Source: Nematostella vectensis
Lineage: Eukaryota > Cnidaria > Anthozoa > Actiniaria > Edwardsiidae
Assembly (NCBI RefSeq): GCF_932526225.1
Contig: NC_064039.1
Span: 64,001 to 124,000 of the forward strand
Direction of reading: 5' to 3'
DNA: 60,000 nt
This document shows positions 1 through 14,100 of this stretch, in pieces (position 1 is the first letter of the stretch; each line of letters opens with the position of its first letter). Below the pieces are notes generated by a model. The model was not told where the DNA came from. It saw only the letters and a program-made list of their open reading frames with translations, and ran no database searches. The position numbers and the translations under genes are program-made.

Positions 1-755
1 CCAAAAGACCCCCTAGCTAATGAGGAGCCCAATACAGCGAACCAAACGACCCTCTAGCTAATGAGGGGCCCAATGCAGCGAACCAAAAGACCCCCTAGCT
101 AATGAGGAGCCCAATACAGCGAACCAAACGACCCTCTAGCTAATGAGGGGCCCAATGCAGCGAACCAAAAGACCCCCTAGCTAATGAGGAGCCCAATACA
201 GCGAACCAAACGACCCTCTAGCTAATGAGGGGCCCAATGCAGCGAACCAAAAGACCCCCTAGCTAATGAGGAGCCCAATACAGCGAACCAAACGACCCCC
301 TAGCTAATGAGGGGCCCAATACAGCGAACCAAACAACCCCCTAGCTAATGAGGGGCCCAATACAGCGAACCAAACAACCCCCTAGCTAATGAGGGGCCCA
401 ATACAGCTAACCAAAAGACGCCCTAACTAATGAGGGGCCCAATACAGCGAACCAAACAACCCCCTAGCTAATGAGGGGCCCAATACAGCGAACCAAACAA
501 CCCCCTAGCTAATGAGGAGCCCAATACAGCGAACCAAACAACCCCCTAGCTAATGAGGAGCCCAATACAGCGAACCAAACGACCTCCTAGCTAATGAGGG
601 GCCCAATACAGCGAACCAAACGACCCCCTAGCTAATGAGGGGCCCAATACAGCGAACCAAACAACCCCCTAGCTAATGAGGGACCCAATACAGCGAACCA
701 AAAGACGCCCTTTTAGCTCCCCTCCTAGCTAATGAGGAGCCCAATACAGCGTGCG
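1..755. repeat. 41-bp minisatellite, left end outside the window
   Basis: About 18 head-to-tail copies of a 41-bp unit with core CCTAGCTAATGAGG and CCCAATACAGCGAACC. In the first 270 bp two unit variants alternate (AAGACCCCCTAGC with GAGGAGCCC, and ACGACCCTCTAGC with GAGGGGCCC and CAATGCAG), giving an 82-bp dimer. Later copies are mostly single-type with ACAACCCCC or ACGACCCCC. The last copy is degenerate, near 700-755. The array touches base 1, so its true length is unknown. Confidence 0.97.
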
Positions 756-2758
756 TAGCTCGATATTTAAAAAATTACTTCCGCTGATCAAGGTTTGCGT
801 ACGAAATTATTATCTGTGCGGGCTCAGATGTGACTCATCAAATTTCCCGCCATTTCTGCCCTCGGGAACGCTCACCGCTTTACTGCGCAAATGTCTATTC
901 AGTTAGCGCGTCATTTTTGCTGAAAATAGGTGGATATCTATTTTCATAATAGTTTGTCTTTTCATTTTTGCGTTCGAACCAGTGTTGTGAAAAGTGAGTT
1001 ACCGGCGGACCTAGACTATAAGCGAGGAGGGTTTCAAGTAAAACTTCCTTGGGCTAGAGAACTCAGTAATAATAATTAAGAATACTATTTTTGTACGCTA
1101 GACGTATGGTGATTTGAAGAGGTTCTAGTTCTTTTTGCACGTATTTTACGAGTTCTGTAATCTCGGATAAATCTACACGATGCTTATCTTGATAGGAAAT
1201 GGAGCGGGAAGATTTAGATACGTATTGTTTCTTTTATTTCAATATATCAACAAGGTGCTCTTAGTGTAGATCTTTTTAACCCTTTGAGGGCGAACTTACT
1301 TGCAAAATTCTATTCGAAAATTAATAATAAGAATAATCTAAAATGATTTCAATTTTCTTTGTGGGCCTTAAGCTTTTTTTCTCCCTGTAAGTGTAAATAT
1401 AACTATCTTGTAACTTTAAGCTTTATTTGTGAGAAGACTCTTCCATAAAATACCATTATAGCGCCAGACCAAGTGGCCCCTTTTGGTAAATAATGTCCCT
1501 TCAAACGATTTTCTCGATAAAATGGGCAAAAAGACAGGATATGCCATTTAAGTTGGTAATGTAAAAATGGAGAGACTTTAAATCTTTGGTTGATGAATCA
1601 TCTACCGATTACTTGAACAAAATTTGAACTACTAAAATTTGAAGTATTTTTTTTTCCCGATAATCCGTTCAAAATTGTAGTAAATGCTTATATCGATGAC
1701 ACTTTAGAAAATCCGTTTTTCCCTGTTGTGAACGAGTTACCAAATTGAATCCCGGATCTTTGTCGATAACCGACCTCAATGGCGGGTCTACCGAACCGTC
1801 TCATATTCAGCCACTAAGATTCGGTCATAATTCCACCGGCATTACAGAAAATAAATCAATAAAAAAATCTAAATGGCACGAAAACCTTGCAAATATTTTC
1901 CAGCCTACTTTTTTCTTGAGTACGTAATTTCATGGACTGTTCTTTTTTCATAGCGCTGTTAGAGCTTTTTATTATTAACTAGTAAGTCATCCATTTGCTG
2001 TCAGGTTTTTTTTTCACCTGCGTCAAGTTGTGCGCATGCGTAGAAGACACAAGCGCGTGACACGCCAATAACGGGAAGTGCTTCTGTTTTTACGATAAAA
2101 GTGTTTGTGGCTTATGATAAAAGTGTTTGCTGCTGATGTTTTTCTCGTGTTAAATACCGTGTGGCTCGCAATCCTGATAAAGACAGCGCTCTACGAACAA
2201 CTCTCGCACGTGCCTCCCGACACTAAGTTACGCAACGCGGTAAACAATTAATGCGTAAGGGAAGGCTTATGTTATGCAAATCAGCCCCAGGAAGGCCGGG
2301 GCAGGTGCTGAGGGCTAGATCTGCGCTTGCGCGACCTACAGGTACACTTCAATCGCAGTATAACCGGCTAGTGTGGATTGTATTTTAAAAGGGACTACCG
2401 CACTATCCAATTGTCCAGGCACAATGAATGGCTGATGTTTTCTATTGAACTCCCTAAATATTCATCGTTATAATTGTTGCTTTTTTTAATTCCTTCTCAG
2501 ATTGGTTTGAAGGACACGGAAATTGTAAGCCAGTTGACGCAAATGTATGTGCTTCAGTATAATAGATTGATTCAAAGCAAATCGATTTACTCCAATGCGT
2601 AGGGGAAAACATTACACTCGTCTCGCGCATTCTAGGAATTCATGTTCACCGCGGAAGGAGAGAATGGGAAGGCGATTTAGAGAATTGCCAGTTGATGCGC
2701 ACCCCGAGAGGCGACTTAAGTAACAGACGCATTTGATTAATAAAGTGCTGGAGGAGAG
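756..2758. other. 5' flank of the Kv channel gene, no gene seen
   Basis: AT-rich non-repetitive DNA with no ORF that looks coding. It must contain the promoter and 5' UTR of the channel gene starting at 2759, but I cannot place a TATA box or transcription start. A 22-bp segment with core GATAAAAGTGTTTG occurs twice in tandem near 2092-2137. Confidence 0.5.
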
Positions 2759-3346
2759 ATGAATCGACAGCCGTCGGCGTGCACGACCCACGGAGACATG
2801 GAGGAAACTCACTCCGTACTCGAAGAACAGACAAATGCGGGAGATAGAGTCGTCATAAATGTTGGTGGACAAAAACATGAGACTTACATAGGGACCTTAA
2901 AAAACATCCCCGATACTCGACTCTACTGGATTACAGAGAACGGGACCCAGTTACCAGAGTTTGATCCTAACACCTCGGAGTTCTTCTTTGACCGTCATCC
3001 GGGTGTATTTGCGCAGGTCTTGAATTTCTACAGGACTGGCAAGTTGCATTGTCCGAATGATGTGTGCGGACCATTGTTTGAGGACGAGTTGGCATTTTGG
3101 GGGATAGATGAGCTACAGGTTGAGCCATGCTGCTGGCTAAACTATAAACAGCACCGAGAGGCCCAGGCAAACCTAGACCCCTTCGATCACCACGACTCCG
3201 ACAACGAGAGCGTTGGCGATATGGACATGTCGGTGTACGGGCTGGTGGCGGACTCGATACGACAGAGGAACAGAACATGGTGGAAGAAATACCAACCACG
3301 CATTTGGACAATGTTTGAGGAACCGTACTCATCGATCCCAGCACAG
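2759..3346 (+). CDS. Shaw/Kv3-type voltage-gated K+ channel, exon 1 (T1 domain)
   Basis: This exon encodes residues 1-196, the cytoplasmic N-terminus of a voltage-gated potassium channel. The T1/BTB tetramerisation domain starts near residue 30 (RVVINVGGQKHETY) and carries the zinc-binding signature H-x5-C-x20-C-C (KLHCPNDVC, then VEPCCW), which is present in Kv2-Kv4 and absent from Kv1. The wording FWGIDELQVEPCCW is most like the Shaw/Kv3 group. An acidic linker leads to WTMFEEPYSS, the conserved stretch just before S1. The exon ends CACAG with donor GTAGGA at 3347, phase 0, and joins in frame to the exon at 15450. The ATG at 2759 is the first in frame; a second Met lies 13 codons downstream. 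The Kv assignment is certain in my view; the Shaw subfamily is likely. Confidence 0.93.
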
Positions 3347-6300
3347 GTAGGATGTTTTGTTTTCTGAATTAATCGCATTATTTTGTGTGGTCAGCTTGCA
3401 CAAGAGCAGGTCTCGTGTTTTTGTGCGAACAGAGACGATGTGGTAATTACAGTTTTTCTCTCTATTGCTCCTCTTCTCTTTAGCAGGCGGTGATTCATTG
3501 ATCCGTGTGAAGTCAGCGCGTGCTCCTATTTATGGGTCTATGCAGGAGTTTTGCTCTCCCCAAAAGTGCGTGGGTTTTGCCAACGCGTGTCTTTATGCTT
3601 ATGACAACAAAAGCCTTTCCCACAATGGTCGACCACAGTTTTTTCACAGCTATCGAGTATTAAGACCATACAAATCGCCGAAAACAAACGGGTGCTTTGA
3701 TCGATCTCTCGCATCGTAGCGTTTTAGGGGCAGCGGCAAATCCATAAGATTTCCTAGCGACAAGTGAGAGAGTCCTCATTCATCGATAGCTATGACAAAT
3801 TAGCATTTTATTATGTCATTATCGCTAGGAGAACTCGAAAAAGAGCGCTATAGCGCTAAAGCTCAATTCCCATTCGCTTTCGAAATTCAGTGTTCAGCAC
3901 AATGTGAACATAACAGATCTTTGCAGTTCACTTTCTAGTCACAACCTGTTTATATGTATTTAGCCTCTTATCAGAAAACATTTCGTATGACTTAAACAAG
4001 AGTGAATACTCTCGCATAGCTAAATAGAGTGTTCATGTGTTTGGCATGATGTTGTGCAAATAGAAGGAAATGTTTGGGAGTTAATAGAACTGTCGCGTGT
4101 GGCTTTCTAATGTGCCACAGACGTGACCAACAGAACAGCTCTCAAGACAGATGCTGTCCGCCAAATTTGCCAAATAAACCGTGCCTATGAGTTCCCTGTG
4201 GAGGACGCTTTCACATCATTATCTAGGCCATTTAATAATTCCACCGGAAAAGCGAGCATTGAAAATTTCTATTTAGAGGTGTTGATACCTTTTGCTATTT
4301 TTCTCTGAAATATGAAAAAGACCATGTAATTGTTAATTCTCATGTTTGTAAAGAATTGTCCTTTCATAAATAATCAGTCTTAAACACCGATTTCCGTAAA
4401 AAGCATCAACGTTGCTATACGCAATGTTTATCGGTAATCCTATTGCTCTAACTCCGTCTGGGAAGGGTTTCTATTTTTTAAGCTGAAAAACCACAACTAA
4501 AGCGCCACTTCCTTTGCCTTTTTTGCGTGAAGAGCGTTTGTCTTGGCCTGTTATTTGCTTGTAGTGATGAGAACGATTGACGTAACATTCAACAACCCAC
4601 ATAGAATGTGTAGTGTTTTGGCCGAATTAACAGCAAACGCCTTTGGAGAGAACCCACTAGTGTCACAGTTAATATCATCTTCAGCTGATTCTTGTTTTTC
4701 AAAGTGATTTTCAATAAAATTCATTCAGTCTATATGTTTGTTAATTGACTGCGCGTGAATTTTTAATTTTCCCACTTGCCCTGAAACCAGTAATCCGGCT
4801 GATAAGCATTTAAAAAATCTCTTTATTTATAAAAGCTTTGATTAAACATTTGAATACTAAATTGAAAGGTTTCGGTGGCAGTAAATTTAATATCTCTCTT
4901 AAAGACATGGAATGAACATATTTTTGGTACAAGACATGAACAAGCAATGATATATGTGATCGGATCGCTGGTCGAATGGTCGCACGAGATACAGCGTATC
5001 TAAGGCACGGAGAGGACAAAATGCTACTTATGTTCGAAGATCGAATCGCAGTAAAGTTAAAAAAGCTGCCAATGTGTTCCTTTCATCGGCCTAGTTTTTA
5101 CTTCAGATTACAAGGGAGCTAAGTGGTACATAATAATGAACAGACGTAACCCAAGAAATAAGATTTAGTGTCAGCAATATTAATGTCAGATGGGAATATT
5201 CCTTCAAATTCTTATTTTCCCTTATTGCGTTTTATTTTCCTTTTCCTTTCTGTTATGACTACTCCATTTTACAGCTCCACTTTTAATTGTTTTATGTCTT
5301 TTTTATTTCCCTTTATCCATTAGTATATCTAGTCATTGCAGTATACTTTTTGTGGATTTTATTCTTATTGCATTTTGCTCATCATACTCTTCTTTCGGGT
5401 TATTGATAAGCGATATTTCGAGGATTCAGTCTGACTTTAATATATTATATATTGTTATATTTTGTTCGACTTTCTTTTTATATTTTATTGGGGCGTCTTA
5501 GGTAACCTATTAAGCCTATGATGTCGGGCTGCCGCTCTCACTTTTTATTCGGAGAAACAAAGAGATTGAAAGGAATATATCAAGACAATACAATACTAGA
5601 ATTTGACAAAAAGAGGCTTTCTCACCTTTTCCTCCACAGTTACAGTGCGGTTTATTTCCCGTGAAATAAAGCTATATTCTAATTATTACACATCTTGACA
5701 AATCATCTTTTCCTCCCTACTTAATTCTATTTTTGCGATTGCCAGGGCATTGTCAGGATTTCCCCAAAAGGAAAGGAAGTTTTTTTCTATAAAGTCTCTA
5801 TTTGTGTGATAAATAGCATTCTTATCCAGGGTAAAATGTTTACAAAATTAAAAATTTGTATAATATTTTTTTATATATATATTAATTTCCTGGCTTTGGA
5901 ACGAGGTTTTCAGGAAATGTCTAATGGACTTCAAATGAAGATGCAAATCAACCAGGAAAAAAACAAGCAAACAAACCTACCATATAACCTAAGTTAAAAC
6001 AAAATACGACATATATAGTAAGAAATCCCGGTAGCACGAAATGTGTTTAAGAACACTAAGCTAAATTAAATTTTCAGACGGTGTAAGACTGGAAATCTCA
6101 TTTGAATCGTGTTAATCTAAATTTTGTGTACGGCTATTAACAGATTATGCAAGTTTTTACACCTAGCTCTTTCGAATACCAAAATCGTCTTGTATTTGTT
6201 TTGTCTCGTTTGTGTGCTTTTTCCCCCGTTTATTCATTGTATTTATATTTTTCTTTTCGAGAACCAACCCATGTTTCCCTCGTATTTTTAATTGCTAAAA

Positions 6301-7524
6301 ACATCTGAACATTTCAGTCTCCCTTCGCCCCCTTGTCGGGAAGTTTCAAAGTCTTTATTATTTTCATTTCATAATGTTCACTACTCACGGCGACTTGATA
6401 GAATTTGATAAAATGTTTATTATTTTTAATCGGAACAGGATCACACGAGATTCCCACTGTGCAATCTACGAATAACATATTTAATGTTGCCTAAATAGCG
6501 ACTCTTCGCTTCTCTAAGAAGCTTCTAATTACCAGAAATTGTGGGGTCGTGTGAGGAGATCGGTATTAGAAAAACAAGCCGCCATCTGGAATTGAGTCCA
6601 TGTCAGGATCTTCGAACCAGTGATAATGCGGCATATTTGTGTTTCTTCTTGGGTATTTTTTTTATTTTATTTTATATTTGTTTCATGTGATTTTCCAGCC
6701 CCCCTTTGTGCTCAACATCTCAGATGTGACCCTATTATTTTTAATGCGCTTCCGTTTGATTACTTGATGGCAAAGTTAAAAAGTAGCCATAAAAATGCCA
6801 CGTCTTTGGCAGTTTTCTACAAATTTCGAGCAAATTTGCTTTACTTATTAATAAGATGTGTGAAATATTGCCAAATATTTATTTAGGACTATTCTCGGGT
6901 GCCCAATATTTTATATTAGTGTTTTTCCTTTAAGTTACATTTTTTTTGCATATAGAACAAATGTAGCCAAAGTTCATTCCATTTTCCTTCGCTTAGTATT
7001 CTAATTGATGGTGTATACGAATTTTAAGCTTAACTGATAAAATGGGTTGAGTACTTTGCAGTTACCACTACAAATAAAGATGACCTGTCGACGAGAATAC
7101 GAGTGGACGATGGTGGTTAAAGTGAATAATAAATCCTGATTTGTACACATAAAGATTAATTTATCAGCTTCTTTTTTCTGCCTCTTTTATGCTTATTTAA
7201 GATCTTCAAACTTCCTACATTACATTGTGTCAATAAGAGCTGTCCTTGAAGTTTCGTTGTTTCGTTGCCATAGAAACCACTTCACTTCACATAACCGCCA
7301 TCTTATAACTTAAGGCTATGACCACATTTAGGTCACGTGATAACTAAATTATAAAGATAGATAGCTCAGGCAAATTTCGTGCAATTATATTATACATACA
7401 TTGAGACTAAGAGCAGGTAACGTTTTAATTGTCCCTGTTACTTTTATCCCCCGGTCATTTGAACTGATATTTATTGCCTTTTGAAAACGAGTTTGCGGGT
7501 TTTGCTATAAGAAGTTTACAGATG
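3347..7524 (+). other. Kv gene intron, 5' part
   Basis: First third of the single 12.1-kb intron (3347-15449). It is AT-rich, without tandem arrays or recognisable exons. Short ORFs here (for example 3465-3719 and 6620-6886) have no recognisable protein character. Confidence 0.6.
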
Positions 7525-9597
7525 ATGGTTTAACCTCTAAACCATCGATCCCTGGGACATTTTTTATGGTACAACCTCTAAGCCATCGATCCCTGGATCA
7601 TTCCGTATGGTATAACCTCTACGCCATCGATCCCTGGATCATTCCTTGTAGTATAACCTCTAAGCCATCGATCCCTGGATCATTCCTTGTGGTATAACCT
7701 CTAAGCCATCGATCCCTGGATCATTCCTTATGGTATAACCTCTACGCCATCGATCCCTGGATCATTTCTTTTTGTTTAACCTCTACGCCATCGATCTCTG
7801 GGTAATTCCTTATGGTATAACCTCTTAACCATCGATCCCTGGTTCATTCCTTATGGTATAACCTCTACGCCATCGATCCCTGGATCATTTCTTTTTGTTT
7901 AACCTCTACGCCATCGATCTCTGGGTAATTCCTTATGGTATAACCTCTAAGCCATCGATTCCTGGGTAATTCCTTATGGTATAACCTCTAAGCCAACGAT
8001 CCCTGTATCATTCCTTGTAGTATAACCTCTAAGCCATCGATCCCTGGATCATTCCTTATGGTACAACCTCTAAGCCATCGATCCCTGGATCATTCCTTAT
8101 GGTACAACCTCTAAGCCATCGATCCCTGTATCATTCCTTATGGTATAACCTCTAAGCCATCGATCCCTGGATCATTCCTTGTAGTATAACCTCTAAGCCA
8201 TCGATCCCTGGATCATTCCTTATGGTATAACCTCTAAGCCATCGATCCCTGGATCATTCCTTATGGTATAACCTCTAAGCCATCGATCCCTGGATCATTC
8301 CTTGTGGTATACCCTCTAAGCCATCGATCCCTGGATCATTCCTTGTGGTATACCCTCTACGCCATCGATCCCTGGATCATTCCTTGTAGTATAACCTCTA
8401 AGCCATCGATCCCTGGATCATTCCTTATGGTTTAACCTCTACGCCATCGATCCCTGGATCATTCCTTATGGTACAACCTCTAAACCATCGATCCCTGGGT
8501 AATTCCTTATGGTACAACCTCTAAGCCATCGATCCCTGGGTAATTCCTTATGGTATAACCTCTACGCCATCGATCCCTGGATCATTCCTTGTAGTATAAC
8601 CTCTAAGCCATCGATCCCTGGATCATTCCTTATGGTTTAACCTCTACGCCATCGATCCCTGGATCATTCCTTATGGTATAACCTCTAAGCCATCGATCCC
8701 TGGATCATTCCTTATTGTACAACCTCTAAGCCATCGATCTCTGGATCATTCCTTATGGTATAACCTCTACGCCATCGATCCCTGGATCATTCCTTTTGGT
8801 ATAACCCTTTAGCCGTCGATCCCTGGATCATTTCTTTTGGTTTAACCTCTACGCCATCGATCCCTTGATCATTCCTTATGGTATAACCTCTAAACCATCG
8901 TTCCCTGGATCATTCCTTATGGTATAACCTCTAAGCCATCGATCCCTGGATCATTCCTTATGGTATAACCTCTAAGCCATCGATCCCTGGATCATTCCTT
9001 ATGGTCTAACCTCTACGCCATCAATCCCTGGATCATTTCTTATGGTATAACCTCTAAGCCGTCGATCCCTGGATCATTCCTTATGGTATAACCTCTACGC
9101 CATCAATCCCTGGATCATTCATTATGGTATAACCTCTAAGCCGTCGATCCCTGGATCATTCCTTATGGTATAACCTCTAAGCCATCGTTCCCTGGATCGT
9201 TCCTTATGGTACAACCTCTAAGCCATCGATCCCTGGATCATTCCTGTTGGTATAACCTCTAAGCCATCGTTCCCTGGATCGTTCCTTATGGTACAACCTC
9301 TAAACCATCGATCCCTGGGTATTTCCTTATGGTATAACCTCTACGCCATCGATCCCTGGATCATTTCTTATGGTATAACCTCTAAGCCATCGATCCCTGG
9401 GTAATCCCTTATGGTATAACCTCTAAACCATCAATCCCTGGGTAATTCCTTATGAAATAATCTCTAAACCATCGATTCCTGGGTATTTCCTTATGGTATA
9501 ACCTCTAAGCCATCGATCCCTGGATCATTCCGTATGGTATAACCTCTAAGCCATCGATCCCTGGATCATTCCTTGTGGTATAACCTCTGAGCTTCCT
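7525..9597. repeat. 41-bp minisatellite in the Kv intron
   Basis: About 50 tandem copies of a 41-bp unit with core CCATCGATCCCTGGATCATT followed by CCTTATGGTATAACCTCTAAG. Variable positions recur in combination (GGATCATT or GGGTAATT, TTATGG or TTGTAG, AAGCC or ACGCC), so blocks rather than single units have been copied. The unit has the same length as the array at 1-755 but an unrelated sequence. Confidence 0.97.
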
Positions 9598-11167
9598 GGA
9601 TCATGGGAACCCCACAGGAAACCCCTCAGACTGGGAGCACTTCTGAATGGACAACCAGTTTCTTAGAATATCTTTGCCTCCGTTGACATTTTTAGGCCTG
9701 GGAATGAGAAATGAGGAGAAGAGAAGGGAATATATTATATCGGCCTTTCTGTATTCCCAGAATTCACTAAGAAAAAGCTTCTTGGATGCCTGTGTAGGTA
9801 ACAAACTTGAATTGTAATTGAAGGGCATTTTATTTTAAATTGAAACCCCCCATCATTGTTGTTAAGACAGTCTGAAAAAAAAAAAATATCACAAAACGTC
9901 AACCCCCACAAAAGCCCGATGCTTTTTTGAGATCAGAGATCAGAATAATCCAGAGAGAGATACGGATTGACACATCTATCTAAACTAGACTAGAATTATC
10001 GTACAATATCGCACGTGGGTGCCATTAAGATCGCCTACTTGTGCTTTTTGTGCTATACATTTGCGGTTTGTGTTCCCGGCTTTTATTTCTGCTTATAAAG
10101 GTTGTTTTTGATGCTATACGGTTTGTAGTTGAGAACAACTGTACACAAATATGGCAACATTAGATATGACTGTAATCAAGAGAGTGACTCTTTGGTATGA
10201 TCTACGCGCCATGCCCATTCTCATTTTTTCTATTTTTAGTAGCCACCAACCCGCCACTGCGCGTGAGGATTTGATACCTTTTATTTGGTCCTACTCACCC
10301 GCGCGTATTGTTGTTACGCCAACTAGCTGCGAAACCATGTAAAGAAAAAAGAAAAATAGCGACGAGCGATAAAATCCATGGCCGTGATACTGCGTTTGAT
10401 TCAAAACCAGACTACAGCTTGTAAAAGTACAATAGTTACAATTTCAATATTACAAGAAGTACAGTAATATCGCCCTCCTTATTTCTCATTGTTACAGAAG
10501 CTCAGCTTTGCTGGCTTTGATCATCACAAAAATGCTTTCTTCATGCCAGGATAGTTTAGGAAGTGTATGGCTTTTTCTTGAATTTCCCTCTCAGTTCACC
10601 GAGATATTCACAAAAATCAACATCAGCAGTTCTTATTGATCTCACTTACAGATTTCGTTTGACCCTAGGAAGATGGTGAATGGAAAATGAAGAAGCAGCA
10701 AGTTAAAGCGAAAACGGTGTTTTAAGCACGAGGTTTTCCGCTCTTGAGTGAAGTCATTTTTTGTTCCCATTTTTTTCACACTTTTTTAGAAATATTCCAA
10801 GCCCCAAAGTACTGTATTCCCAAATAAACCGCCACTGCCTGTTTCCTTGATACTAGAAGGACATTTTCGATGGTATTCGCGCAAATGGGGTTTTGTCTTT
10901 GGTTTCAAGTTTGTTGAAACAGCGGCAAACAACACGATGCAAATGTCAAAGCATGGGCGAAGGTGAGTGGTGGGGTGGTGGTTACTAAAAATAGAAAGGA
11001 GGGGAGTCGATATGGCGCGCGGGTTAAACCAAAGAGTCCTTTTCTTAAAGTATCTTATGCTGTTTTGCTGTAATGTAAAAAAAAAAACATAGAAAACATA
11101 GAGGAATTGGATCTTCGCCTTTTCTAACGAGATTCGGGTTATCCGGGATAATTATGAATATAAATTA
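9598..11167 (+). other. Kv gene intron between two arrays
   Basis: Unique AT-rich intronic DNA. It has an A-run near 9879 and another near 11078. No exon, RNA gene or mobile element is recognisable. Confidence 0.5.
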
Positions 11168-14100
11168 AACTATCGGTGATCTCGCCTGTGCTATCGGTGA
11201 TCTCGCCTGTTCTATCGGTGATCTCGCCTGTACTATCGGTGATCTCGCCTGTACTATCGGTGATCTCGCCTGTACTATCGGTAATCTCGCCAGTACTATT
11301 GGTGATCTCGCCTGTACTATCGGTGATCTCGCCAGTACTATCGGTGATCTCGCCTTTACTATTGGTGATCTCGCCTGTACTATTGGTGATCTCGCCTGTA
11401 CTATCGGTAATCTCGCCTTTACTATTGGTGATCTCGCCTGTACTATCGGTGAGTTCTGCTGTACTATCGTTGATCTCGCCTGTACTATCGGTGATCTCGC
11501 CTGTACTATCGGTGATCTCGCCTGTACTATCGGTAATCTCGCCAGTACTATCGGTGATCTCGCCTGTACTATTGGTAATCTCGCCTGTTCTATCGGTGAT
11601 CTCGCCTGTACTATTGGTGATCTCGCCTGTACTATCGGTGATCTCAACTGTACTATCGGTGATCTCGCCTGTACTATCGTTGATCTCGCCTGTACTATCG
11701 GTGATCTCGCCTGTACTATCGGTAATCTCGCCTGTACTATCGGTGATCTCGCCTGTACTATCGGTGATCTCGCCTGTACTATTGGTGATCTCGCCTGTAC
11801 TATCGTTGATCTCGCCTGTGCTATCGGTGATCTCGCCTGTACTATCGGTAATCTCGCCTGTACTATCGGTAATCTCGCCTGTACTATCGTTGATCTCGCC
11901 TGTACTATTGGTGATCTCGCCTGTACTATTAGTGATCTCGCCTGTACTATCGGTAATCTCGCCTGTACTATCGGTGATCTCGCCTGTACTATTGGTAATC
12001 TCGCCTGTTCTATCGGTGATCTCGCCTGTACTATTGGTGATCTCGCCTGTACTATCGGTGATCTCAACTGTACTATCGGTGATCTCAACTGTACTATCGG
12101 TGATCTCAACTGTACTATCGGTGATCTCAACTGTACTATCGGTGATCTCGCCTGTACTATTGGTAATCTCGCCTGTTCTATCGGTGATCTCGCCAGTACT
12201 ATTGGTGATCTCGCCTGTACTATCGGTAATCTCGCCTGTACTATTGGTGATCTCGCCTGTACTATTGGTGATCTCGCCTGTACTATTGGTGATCTCGCCT
12301 GTACTATCGGTGATCTCGCCTGTACTATTGGTGATCTCGCCTGTACTATCGGTAATCTCGCCAGTACTATCGATAATCTCGCCAGTACTATCGGTGATCT
12401 CGCCTTTACTATTGGTGATCTCGCCTGTACTATCGGTGAGTTCTGCTGTACTATCGTTGATCTCGCCTGTACTATTGGTGATCTCGCCTTTACTATTGGT
12501 GATCTCGCCTGTACTATTGGTGATCTCGCCTGTACTATCGGTGATCTCGCCTGTACTATCGGTGATCTCGCCTGTACTATCGGTGATCTCGCCTGTACTA
12601 TTGGTAATCTCGCCTGTACTATTGGTGATCTCGCCTGTACTATTGGTGATCTCGCCTGTACTATTGGTGATCTCGCCTTTACTATTGGTGATCTCGCCAG
12701 TACTATCGGTAATCTCGCCTGTACTATTGGTGATCTCGCCTGTACTATCGGTAATCTCGCCTGTACTATCGGTGATCTCGCCTGTACTATCGGTGATCTC
12801 GCCTGTTCTATCGGTGATCTCGCCTGTACTATTGGTGATCTCGCCTGTACTATTGGCGATCTCGCCTGCACTATTGGTGATCTCGCCTGTACTATTGGTG
12901 ATCTCGCCTGTACTATCGTTTATCTCGCCTGTACTATTAGTGATCTCGCCTGTACTATTGGTGATCTCGCCTGTACTATTGGTGATCTCGCCTGTACTAT
13001 CGGTGATCTCGCCTGTACTATCGGTGATCTCGCCTGTTCTATCGGTGATCTCGCCTGTACTATCGGTGATCTCGCCTGTACTATCGGTGATCTCGCCTGT
13101 ACTATCGGTGATCTCGCCTGTACTATCGGTGATCTCGCCTGTACTATCGGTGATCTCGCCTGTGCTATCGGTGATCTCGCCTGTTCTATCGGTGATCTCA
13201 ACTGTACTATCGGTGATCTCGCCTGTACTATCGGTGATCTCGCCTGTACTATTGGTAATCTCGCCTGTACTATCGGTGATCTCGCCTGTACTATCGGTGA
13301 TCTCGCCTGTACTATCGGTGATCTCGCCTGTACTATTGGTGATCTCGCCTGTACTATTGGTGATCTCGCCTGTACTATCGGTGATCTCGCCTGTTCTATC
13401 GGTGATCTCGCCTGTACTATCGGTAATCTCGCCAGTACTATCGGTGATCTCGCCTGTTCTATCGGTGATCTCGCCAGTACTATTGGTGAGTTCTGCTGTA
13501 CTATCGGTAATCTCGCCAGTACTATCGGTGATCTCGCCTTTACTATCGGTGATCTCGCCTGTACTATCGGTAATCTCGCCTGTACTATCGGTGAGTTCTG
13601 CTGTACTATCGGTAATCTCGCCTGTACTATCGGTGATCTCGCCTGTACTATCGGTAATCTCGCCAGTACTATCGGTAATCTCGCCAGTACTATCGGTGAT
13701 CTCGCCTGTACTATTGGTAATCTCGCCTGTACTATCGGTGATCTCAACTGTACTATCGGTAATCTCGCCTGTACTATCGGTGATCTCGCCTGTACTATTG
13801 GTGATCTCGCCTGTACTATCGGTGAGTTCTGCTGTACTATCGGTAATCTCGCCAGTACTATCGGTGATCTCGCCTTTACTATTGGTGATCTCGCCTGTAC
13901 TATCGGTGAGTTCTGCTGTACTATCGTTGATCTCGCCTGTACTATTGGTGATCTCGCCTTTACTATTGGTGATCTCGCCTGTACTATTGGTGATCTCGCC
14001 TGTACTATCGGTGATCTCGCCTGTACTATCGGTGATCTCGCCTGTACTATCGGTGATCTCGCCTGTTCTATCGGTGATCTCAACTGTACTATCGGTGATC

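Noticed and set aside
3465-3719. 84-codon ORF just after Kv exon 1 as an alternative exon
   Set aside because: It has no channel-like sequence and no evident acceptor joining it in phase; S1 is found intact at 15450.
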